From positions 2,294,001 through 2,358,000 of the forward strand of contig NZ_CP108427.1 of NCBI RefSeq assembly GCF_035982055.1: a stretch of DNA of 64,000 nt. The letters run 5' to 3'. The position numbers and the translations under genes are program-made. Position 1 is the stretch's first letter. Each line of letters starts with the position of its first letter. This document shows, in pieces, positions 16,743-23,198 of the stretch. A model generated the notes under the pieces. It saw only the letters and a program-made list of their open reading frames with translations, had not been told where the DNA came from and ran no database searches. The stretch is from Streptomyces sp. NBC_01288 (lineage in GTDB: Bacteria > Actinomycetota > Actinomycetes > Streptomycetales > Streptomycetaceae).

Positions 16743-17328
16743 ACCGGTCGCCCGCGGTGCGGCTGCGCAGACCGTCGTACGACCGCCGCTGCCGGTGAAG
16801 ATGGTCGTCGCGGGTGGCTTCGGCGTGGGCAAGACCACCACCGTGGGCGCGATCTCCGAGATCGAGCCGCTCACCACCGAGGCCGCCATCACCGAGGTCG
16901 CGGCGGGCGTGGACGACCTGTCCCTGACCCCGCGCAAGACCACCACCACGGTCGCGATGGACTTCGGCTGCATCACCATCGACCCGACGCTGAAGCTGTA
17001 CCTGTTCGGTACGCCCGGGCAGGACCGGTTCGGCTTCATGTGGGACGACATCGTGGAGGGCGCGGTCGGCGGTCTCGTCATCGTCGACTCCCGGCGCCTC
17101 GACGACTGCTACGCGGCGGTCGACTACTTCGAGCACAAGCAGATCCCGTTCGCGGTCGCCCTCAACGCCTTCGACGGCAAGATCGAGCACTCGCTGGACG
17201 AGGTCCGCTGGGCGCTGGACGTCAACGAGCGCGTCCCGGTCCTCGCGTTCGACGCGCGCGAGCGCGGTTCGGTGCGGGACGCGCTGCTGGTCGTGCTGGA
17301 GTTGGCGCTGGCGCGCACGGAGAACTGA
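16729..17328 (+). CDS. cvnD: Conservon GTP-binding protein (CvnD type)
   Basis: A 199-aa conservon GTPase: P-loop GGFGVGKTT near residue 30, conserved SEIEPLTTE segment, DFGCITI, FGTPGQDRFGFMWDD, and ALNAFDG in the N/TKxD position. GTG 16729 chosen over ATG 16660/16690 because GGGGAG lies at the right distance and the resulting 14-nt overlap equals that in the first conservon. It completes a kinase-roadblock-DUF742-GTPase operon. No P450 or other fifth gene follows; a terminator comes next. Confidence 0.92.
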   Translation: MTSTEPVARGAAAQTVVRPPLPVKMVVAGGFGVGKTTTVGAISEIEPLTTEAAITEVAAGVDDLSLTPRKTTTTVAMDFGCITIDPTLKLYLFGTPGQDRFGFMWDDIVEGAVGGLVIVDSRRLDDCYAAVDYFEHKQIPFAVALNAFDGKIEHSLDEVRWALDVNERVPVLAFDARERGSVRDALLVVLELALARTEN

Positions 17329-17344
17329 CGGCCGCGGAAAGCGA

Positions 17345-17378
17345 GTTGGGGGGAGGGTCGGTGGCCGCTCCCCCCAAC
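17345..17378. terminator. Terminator hairpin between convergent operons
   Basis: A perfect 11-bp stem GTTGGGGGGAG (17345-17355) with CTCCCCCCAAC (17368-17378), 12-nt loop, in the 67-nt gap between the conservon GTPase and the osmolyte permease gene. Confidence 0.8.
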
Positions 17379-17395
17379 TGTGCGTTCAGCGGGTC

Positions 17396-18064
17396 TCAGT
17401 TGCTCCTACGAACCCCCGGTGACACCGCGAGCCGTGCGATGCCCCAGAAGAGTCCGAGCGTCACCAGTGCCATCCCTGCGACGAGGGTCGCGCCGCCGAC
17501 GACCTTCTCGTAGTTCCTCTGGTAAAGGCCGTCGATGATGTAGCGGCCGAGGCCGCCGAGGCTGACGTAGGCCGCGATGGTGGCCGTGGAGACGATCTGG
17601 ATGGCGGCCGAGCGCAGGCCGCTGAGGATCAGCGGGAGGGCAACCGGGAGTTCCACCTGGAACAGGACGCTCGTCTCGTTCATGCCCATGCCGCGGGCCG
17701 CGTCGACCGGGGAGGGGTCGACGGAGCGCATCGCCTCGTAGGTGGTGACCAGGATCGGCGGTACGGCGAGGACGACCAGCGGGATCATCACCGGGACCAG
17801 GCCGAAGCCGATCAGCACGAACATCAGCACCAGCAGGCCGAAGCTGGGCAGGGCGCGGGCGGCGGTGGCGATGAGCGAGAGGGTGTTGCCGCCGCGTCCG
17901 GTGTGACCCGTCAGCAGACCGATCGGGAGGCCGATGGCGGCGGCGATGGCGAGCGCGATCAGCGAGTACCGGACGTGCTCGACGAGACGGGTGGGGATGC
18001 CGTCGTAGCCGTGCCAGTGAGTGCTGTCGCTGAAGAACAGGTTGATGTAGTGGAGTACGTTCAC
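17396..18064 (-). CDS. Osmolyte ABC transporter permease
   Basis: A 222-aa OpuBB/ProW-type permease with about five or six membrane helices (HVRYSLIALAIAAAIGLPIG onward) and the EAA-loop region VDAARGMGMNETSVLFQVEL. GTG 18064 overlaps the stop of the preceding permease gene (GTGA), so the three minus-strand genes are translationally coupled: ATPase, permease, permease. Two different permeases plus one ATPase is the standard arrangement for quaternary-amine importers. Confidence 0.92.
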   Translation of the reverse strand: MNVLHYINLFFSDSTHWHGYDGIPTRLVEHVRYSLIALAIAAAIGLPIGLLTGHTGRGGNTLSLIATAARALPSFGLLVLMFVLIGFGLVPVMIPLVVLAVPPILVTTYEAMRSVDPSPVDAARGMGMNETSVLFQVELPVALPLILSGLRSAAIQIVSTATIAAYVSLGGLGRYIIDGLYQRNYEKVVGGATLVAGMALVTLGLFWGIARLAVSPGVRRSN

Positions 18065-18771
18065 CGGGCTGCGTCCTCCAGTGCGAGTTCGGCCGGTTCC
18101 GGCCGGTCCTCGGCGGGGCGGGCCTTGCGGGTGCCGCGCGGCATCCAGGGCGTGAGGAGCAGGCGTACGCCGACCAGGACGGCGTCCACGACGATGGCGA
18201 GGACGGCCGTGGTGATCACGGAGAGCCAGATCAGCCGCGGCTGGTGGTAGATCTGACCGTCGTTGAGCAGGTTGCCCAGGGCGCCCTGGTTGCCGATCAG
18301 CATGCCGACGCTGACGAGGGAGATGCTGGACACGGTCGCCACCCGCAGACCGGCGATGATCGCCGGCACGGCGATCGGCAACTGCACCTGGAGATACCGG
18401 CGTACGGGCCCGAGGCCCATCGCGGTGGCCGCGTCCAGGGTCTCCTGGGGCACGGAACGGACGCCGTCCACGATCGCCGGGACGAACACCACGAGGCTGT
18501 AGACGCCGAGCGGGATCATCACGGTGGTCTCGGTCTGGCCGGTGTAGTCGATGAGGACGACGAAGAACGCCAGCGAGGGGATCGCGTAGAGCACGGTCGT
18601 CACCCAGAGCACCGGCGGGTACAACCAGCGCAGCCGCACGCAGAGTTGGGCGATGGGCAGCGCGACCACCAGGCCGACGAGGACGGGGATGACGGCCTCG
18701 CGCAGGTGCAGGCCGATCAGACCGAGGTAGCTGTTCTGGAGGTCGCTGGGGATGCGGAACCAGTCGTTCAT
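18061..18771 (-). CDS. Osmolyte ABC transporter permease
   Basis: A 236-aa permease, second pore subunit. Membrane helices run from LREAVIPVLVGLVVALPIAQ to about residue 210, and the EAA loop reads LDAATAMGLGPVRRYLQVQL. The C-terminal 30 residues are charged and cytoplasmic. ATG 18771 overlaps the ATPase stop by four bases. Confidence 0.92.
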   Translation of the reverse strand: MNDWFRIPSDLQNSYLGLIGLHLREAVIPVLVGLVVALPIAQLCVRLRWLYPPVLWVTTVLYAIPSLAFFVVLIDYTGQTETTVMIPLGVYSLVVFVPAIVDGVRSVPQETLDAATAMGLGPVRRYLQVQLPIAVPAIIAGLRVATVSSISLVSVGMLIGNQGALGNLLNDGQIYHQPRLIWLSVITTAVLAIVVDAVLVGVRLLLTPWMPRGTRKARPAEDRPEPAELALEDAAR

Positions 18772-19898
18772 CCGGCGACCTTCGCGCCGCCGCGACCCGC
18801 CGCGTGGGCGCTGCGGATCGCCTCACCCACAGCCCCCTGCGACACGACACCGACCACACGCCCGGTCCCGTCCACCCCGACCGCCCACCCGGTCGGCGAC
18901 AGCACCGCCCCGTCCAGCGCGGCCCGCAGCGAGTCCTTGCCAGCCTCGAACGGGCGGCCATGGGCGATGAGTTGGGCGGTGTCGACGGCTCCGGCGGTGA
19001 GTGCGCCGGGCTCGCTCCAGCCCAGCGGCCTGCCGTCCAGGTCGGTGACGAGGAGGTACGGCACGTCGGGGGTGGTGCGTTCGGCGATCTGCTCGGCGGT
19101 GGAGTCGACGGCGACGATCGGGGAGGTCTTGAGGTCGAGGCCCGCGGAGGAGAAGAAGGACAGGCGGCGGATGCCGCGGTCGGTGCCGAGGAAGTCCTCG
19201 ACGAAGGCGTCCGCGGGGTCGGAGAGCAGTTCGGCGGGCGGGGCGAACTGGGCGAGCTTGCCGCCGGTGCGCAGCACCGCGACCATCGTGCCGAGCTTGA
19301 TCGCCTCGTCGATGTCGTGGGTGACGAAGACGATGGTCTTGCCCAACTCCTCCTGGAGGCGCAGGAGTTCGTCCTGGAGTCCCTTGCGGACCACGGGGTC
19401 GACGGCCGAGAACGGCTCGTCCATCAGCAGCACCGGCGGGTCGGCGGCGAGGGCGCGGGCGACGCCGACGCGCTGCTGCTGGCCGCCGGAGAGCTGGTAC
19501 GGGTACCGCTTGGCGAGGGCGGCGTCGAGGCCGACCCGTGCCATGAGTTCGGTGGCCCGCGCCCTGGCCTTCTCCTTGCCCCAGCCGAGCATGCGGGGCA
19601 CGGTCGCGATGTTGTCGACGATCGTGCGGTGCTGGAAGAGTCCGGCGTTCTGGATGACGTAACCCATCGACCGGCGCAGCGTGTTGACCGGCTGCTTGGT
19701 GATGTCCGCGCCGTCCAGGGAGATCGTGCCCTCGCTGGGATCGATCATCCGGTTGATCATGCGCAGGGTGGTCGTCTTGCCGCAGCCCGAGGGGCCGACG
19801 AGGACGGTGATCGAGCGGTCCGGTATGTCCAAGGACAGTTGGTCGACCGCCACCGTGCCGTCCGGGTACCGCTTGGTGACTGAATCTATCCGTATCAA
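18768..19898 (-). CDS. Osmolyte ABC transporter ATP-binding protein with CBS domains
   Basis: A 376-aa ATPase of the OpuA/OpuCA type: Walker A GPSGCGKTT near residue 36, signature LSGGQQQRVGVARALA, Walker B LLMDEPFSAVD, then C-terminal CBS domains (about 255-376; VPYLLVTDLDGRPLGW, GWAVGVDGTGRVVGVV), which in related transporters sense ionic strength. TTG 19898 chosen: GAAGGG lies about ten bases upstream, homologues start with this MIRIDSVTKRYPDG-like segment, and the longer frame upstream has no family similarity. First gene of the minus-strand operon. Confidence 0.92.
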   Translation of the reverse strand: MIRIDSVTKRYPDGTVAVDQLSLDIPDRSITVLVGPSGCGKTTTLRMINRMIDPSEGTISLDGADITKQPVNTLRRSMGYVIQNAGLFQHRTIVDNIATVPRMLGWGKEKARARATELMARVGLDAALAKRYPYQLSGGQQQRVGVARALAADPPVLLMDEPFSAVDPVVRKGLQDELLRLQEELGKTIVFVTHDIDEAIKLGTMVAVLRTGGKLAQFAPPAELLSDPADAFVEDFLGTDRGIRRLSFFSSAGLDLKTSPIVAVDSTAEQIAERTTPDVPYLLVTDLDGRPLGWSEPGALTAGAVDTAQLIAHGRPFEAGKDSLRAALDGAVLSPTGWAVGVDGTGRVVGVVSQGAVGEAIRSAHAAGRGGAKVAG

Positions 19899-19921
19899 AA
19901 CGCCGAATACCCTTCGGGTTT

Positions 19922-19934
19922 GGCAGAAACTGCC
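19922..19934. promoter_or_regulatory. Palindrome GGCAG-AAA-CTGCC upstream of the osmolyte operon
   Basis: A perfect 5-3-5 inverted repeat 24 nt upstream of the ATPase start codon, inside the 287-nt divergent region with the centre locus. Possible operator; the regulator is unknown. In the same region TTGACC (about 20057-20062) with TGTCAT 17 nt downstream is a possible plus-strand promoter for the TPR-like gene at 20186. Confidence 0.35.
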
Positions 19935-20185
19935 CGTTCTCGGCCACGGTCGCAGGCCACTGGGGGCAGAGTCTAGACCGCGAGTGTTGCGGGAACTTGG
20001 CGGGATCCGCCCCGGCGTGACCGGTCGTGATCGGTATCCGGCGGCCGGAAAGCGCTGTTGACCGGTCGGTAGCCACGTACTGTCATGGACGGTGACCGGA
20101 CTGTCCCGGACCCTTCTCGATCCTGCCCGATCCTTCTTGACCGCATAACGCACGCATCCGACCGTCCGATGACGAGGAGCGCGAC

Positions 20186-21217
20186 GTGACGAACGGCGGT
20201 ACGTCCCCCTCCGACGCCGCCGTGCTCGCCCGGGGACGCAGGCTGCTGGCCCTCGCCGGGGACGCGCGGGGCCGTGACTCGGCGGAAGAGGCACGGACGT
20301 TGGCGCTGCGGGCCGCCGCCGATCTGGAGCGCGGTGTGCGGCTCACCGGCGGCGCGGGCGCGACCTCCGCCGTACGGTGCCGGGCTCTGCTGGACCTGGC
20401 CGAGGCGCGGGCCGTCGCGGCGGCCGACAGCGGGGCGACCGGGGTGCTGGAAGCGCTGCACGAGGCGGTGGCGGACGTCCGGGACGTGAGCCCGGAGTTG
20501 AGGGCGCTGGCCCTGCGCAGGCTCGCCGAGGCGCACAGTGCCCGCTACCGGTACACCGCCGACCCGGCCGAACTCGACGCCGCCGACCGGGTGTTCGCGC
20601 AGGCGCAGGATCTGGTGCAGCGCGACGACCCGGTCCGGGCCGAGCTGCTGGCGGGCCGCGGCGAGGTACTGCTGGCCCGGGTCGAGAGCGGCGGCGGACT
20701 GGCGGTGGCCGCCGAGGCGGTACGGGAACTGCGCGCGGCGCTGGCCCTGACCCCGGGTGGTGAACCCCGGCTGGCGGAACGGCAGTTGCTGTTCGGCAAG
20801 GCGTTGCGCCGGCACCACACGGCGGGCGGGGCGGCGACCGATCTGCACGAGGCCGAGTGGATCCTGGCCCGCGCGGCGCGCGGTGCCCTGGCCGACCGTA
20901 CGGCCGCGCTGGCCTGGGTGGAGCGCGGCGAGGTGCTGCTGACGCTGGCCGGTTCGACCGGGGCACCGGAGTGGCTTGACCTTGCGGCGGAGTCGTACCA
21001 CCACGGCGTCCGCAGCGCACTGCGGGCCGCCGAACCGCTGCTCGCCGCACAGGCCCACCACCAGCGCGGCGCGGTCCTGGAACGAACGGCCGGCCCGGCA
21101 CGGGCCCTCAAGTCCTACCAGGCCGCCTGGGAGTTGTGGCAGCGCGCCGGGGCGGCGCAGGGACCGCAGGCACAGTCCACGTTCGAGCGCATGACCGCGC
21201 TCGGGGCGACGACGTAG
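20186..21217 (+). CDS. TPR-like helical-repeat protein, first gene of the RiPP/conflict locus
   Basis: A 343-aa, Ala/Leu/Arg-rich, all-helical protein with no signal peptide or membrane segment. Repeated helix pairs of TPR character can be seen (ALALRRLAEAHSARYR, AELDAADRVFAQAQDLVQRD, AHHQRGAVLERTAGPARALK followed by SYQAAWELWQRAG). No enzyme motif is visible. GTG 20186 follows GAGGAGC. It lies 17 nt before the first precursor gene, so probably co-transcribed with it; a scaffolding or peptide-recognition role would fit but is inference. I do not recognise a named family with certainty. Confidence 0.72.
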   Translation: MTNGGTSPSDAAVLARGRRLLALAGDARGRDSAEEARTLALRAAADLERGVRLTGGAGATSAVRCRALLDLAEARAVAAADSGATGVLEALHEAVADVRDVSPELRALALRRLAEAHSARYRYTADPAELDAADRVFAQAQDLVQRDDPVRAELLAGRGEVLLARVESGGGLAVAAEAVRELRAALALTPGGEPRLAERQLLFGKALRRHHTAGGAATDLHEAEWILARAARGALADRTAALAWVERGEVLLTLAGSTGAPEWLDLAAESYHHGVRSALRAAEPLLAAQAHHQRGAVLERTAGPARALKSYQAAWELWQRAGAAQGPQAQSTFERMTALGATT

Positions 21218-21234
21218 ACGTAGAGGAGTGCAGG

Positions 21235-21807
21235 GTGTCGGACTTGGCGCGCTACGACGTGGAGGAGTACGAGGTGGCCGACCCGGCCGAGCGGCAACAG
21301 GCCGTGCGGTACGAGCCGGGCCGACCCGAGGGACGCGCGGACGGCGAGCGCGGTCCGCTGCCCGACTACGCCGGGGCCGGTCCGACCGCGCTGCGCGCAC
21401 GAGGGGACCAACCCGTGCGCCGGGTGGCGGAGTTGGCCGAGCAGCAGACCTTGCCGCACGAGCCGGGCCGACCCGAGGGACGCGCGGACGGCGAGCGCGG
21501 GCCGCTGGCCGAGTTCACCGGGGCCGGTCCGACCGCGCTGCGCGCACGAGGGGACCAACCCGTGCGCCGGGTGGCGGAGTTGGCCGAGCAGCAGACCTTG
21601 CCGCACGAGCCGGGCGGACCCGACGGACACCCGAACGACAACCATGCCCTCCTGCCCGACTACACCGGCGTCGACCTGACCGCGCTGCGGGCGCAGGTCG
21701 ACCACCCCGTGCTGGGTGCCGTGCTCGCGACCCTGCTCGCCCGGTCCTGTAGTGCCGACGGGGGGCTCGTCGCGTATCACGAGGACTCCCCCGGGGCAGA
21801 ACGATAG
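21235..21807 (+). CDS. Candidate RiPP precursor A, FxsA-related, with three tandem ~50-aa repeats
   Basis: A 190-aa acidic protein. Residues 18-67, 67-116 and 117-165 are three tandem units; the first two are nearly identical in DNA. The third contains LPDYTGVDLTALRAQVDHPV, which closely matches LPDFTDLDLRTLSRQSSHPV of precursor B and is therefore probably the working leader; units 1 and 2 have drifted there (GAGPTALRARGDQPVRR). The C-terminus GGLVAYHEDSPGAER aligns with AMAFYEDGPYQL of precursor B. It does not end in FxSxx. GTG 21235 follows AGAGGAG and is 35 nt upstream of its maturase. Called precursor from context and homology to B. Confidence 0.7.
   Translation: MSDLARYDVEEYEVADPAERQQAVRYEPGRPEGRADGERGPLPDYAGAGPTALRARGDQPVRRVAELAEQQTLPHEPGRPEGRADGERGPLAEFTGAGPTALRARGDQPVRRVAELAEQQTLPHEPGGPDGHPNDNHALLPDYTGVDLTALRAQVDHPVLGAVLATLLARSCSADGGLVAYHEDSPGAER
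21286..21729 (+). repeat. Three in-frame tandem repeats of 150/147/147 nt inside precursor A
   Basis: Units start at 21286, 21436 and 21583. Units 1 and 2 share over 100 nt of nearly identical sequence (from GAGCCGGGCCGACCCGAGGG onward); unit 3 shares its first 30 nt with unit 2 and is then more diverged. The pattern indicates recent in-frame duplication of the leader-like module. Confidence 0.88.
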
Positions 21808-21842
21808 GGGCGGCAGAGCGCCGGCCGACGGGAGGCGATGCT

Positions 21843-23123
21843 GTGCACAGGGCACCGGAGCACACCTTACGGACGGCCAGGGACCGGGAGCTCGCGCCGT
21901 GGCCGCATGCCGTGCTCGACGTGGCGGCCCTGCGGCGGGCAGGGCAACGGGCCTTTCCCTTCCGGCAGTTCGTGCTCAAAGTGCACGGGCGGTGCAATCT
22001 CGACTGCACCTACTGCGTCATCTATCAGGGCCAGGACGCCGGTTGGCGCGACCGGCCGGCCCGGGTGAGCCCGGAGGTGATGCGGCAGACCGCCCGCCGG
22101 ATCGCCGAACACGCCGTCGCGCACCGGCTGTCGGAGGTGCGGATCGATCTGCACGGCGGGGAACCGCTGCTGTCCGGGCCCGAGACCGCGCTCGCCTATA
22201 CCGCCGCCGTGCGCGCCGCGTTACCCTCCCGCACCGCGCTGCGGACCACCGTGCAGACCAACGGCACGCTGGTCACCGAGCGGACCCTGGACCGGCTCGC
22301 CGACGCGAACATCCGGGTCGGGCTGAGCCTGGACGGGGGCACCTCCGTACTGAACCGGCGCCGGGTGGACCACGCGGGGCGTTCCTCCTGGCCGGCCGCC
22401 GCGCGGGCCGCGCGTCTGCTCGCCGACCGACCCGAGCTGTATGCCGGGATCCTGTGCGCCATCGACATCACCAGCGACCCGAAGGACGTGTACTCCTCGC
22501 TGGCCGCGCTGCGACCGCCCCGCCTCGACCTGCTGCTGCCGCACGCCAACTGGTCCAGTCCGCCGCCCGGGTTGGCCGCCCGTCCGCCGCGTGACGCCCG
22601 CGCGCAGCGGGCCGTGCCCACGCCGTACGGCGACTGGCTGGCCACCGCCTTCGACCTCTGGTGGGACGGCCCGCCGGACGGGACGCAGCCGCGGGTGCGG
22701 CTGTTCACCGAGATCGTGGCACTGCTGCTCGGCGTCCCCAGCGCCACCGAGTCCGTCGGGCTGTCGCCGACCTGCGCGGTGGTCGTGCACACGGACGGCG
22801 CCGTCGAGCAGATCGACTCCCTCAACCTCGCCTACGACCGCGCCACCGCCACCGGGTTCGACGTCTTCGGCGACAGCTTCGACGAGGCGCTCGACCATCC
22901 CGGGATCGCGGCCCGTCAACTCGGCGTCGAGGGGCTCGCGGACGAGTGCCGGGCGTGTCCGGTCGGGCGGGTGTGCGGCGGCGGCAACTACGGGCACCGG
23001 TACTCCGCCGGGACGGGCTTCCTGCACCCTTCCGTCTACTGCGCGGATCTGGAACAACTGGTCCGGCACGCGGCCCGACGGCTGAGTGCCGTAATGCCCG
23101 AGGACCGACCGCGCATCGACTAG
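21843..23123 (+). CDS. fxsB: FxsB-type radical SAM/SPASM peptide maturase 1
   Basis: A 426-aa radical SAM enzyme. The SAM-cluster motif is CNLDCTYC (Cys 51, 55, 58), with LHGGEPLL near 104 and VQTNGTL. The C-terminal SPASM region has CRACPVGRVCGGGNYGHRYS and a later YCADL cysteine for auxiliary clusters. FxsB enzymes crosslink an aromatic residue to a nearby side chain, giving three-residue cyclophanes. GTG 21843 follows GGGAGGC. Two in-frame TTA codons (Leu 9 and Leu 127) predict dependence on the bldA tRNA. Highly similar to the second FxsB in this window, with a short extra loop near residue 245. Confidence 0.93.
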   Translation: MHRAPEHTLRTARDRELAPWPHAVLDVAALRRAGQRAFPFRQFVLKVHGRCNLDCTYCVIYQGQDAGWRDRPARVSPEVMRQTARRIAEHAVAHRLSEVRIDLHGGEPLLSGPETALAYTAAVRAALPSRTALRTTVQTNGTLVTERTLDRLADANIRVGLSLDGGTSVLNRRRVDHAGRSSWPAAARAARLLADRPELYAGILCAIDITSDPKDVYSSLAALRPPRLDLLLPHANWSSPPPGLAARPPRDARAQRAVPTPYGDWLATAFDLWWDGPPDGTQPRVRLFTEIVALLLGVPSATESVGLSPTCAVVVHTDGAVEQIDSLNLAYDRATATGFDVFGDSFDEALDHPGIAARQLGVEGLADECRACPVGRVCGGGNYGHRYSAGTGFLHPSVYCADLEQLVRHAARRLSAVMPEDRPRID

Positions 23124-23198
23124 GGTGCACGCGAAAACTCGCGAAACGGTTTAAACGTAGTCAACGAGTCCATTTTCGGTGTAAGGGGAGACGGTCGG

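Noticed and set aside
21286..21729. Repeats considered as a CRISPR-like or satellite array.
   Set aside because: Units are 147-150 nt, in frame, continuous without spacers, and encode protein segments related to precursor B.
21235..21807. Precursor A as a classical FxSxx-COOH peptide.
   Set aside because: The C-terminus reads AYHEDSPGAER; no Phe-x-Ser-x-x end is present in any nearby frame.
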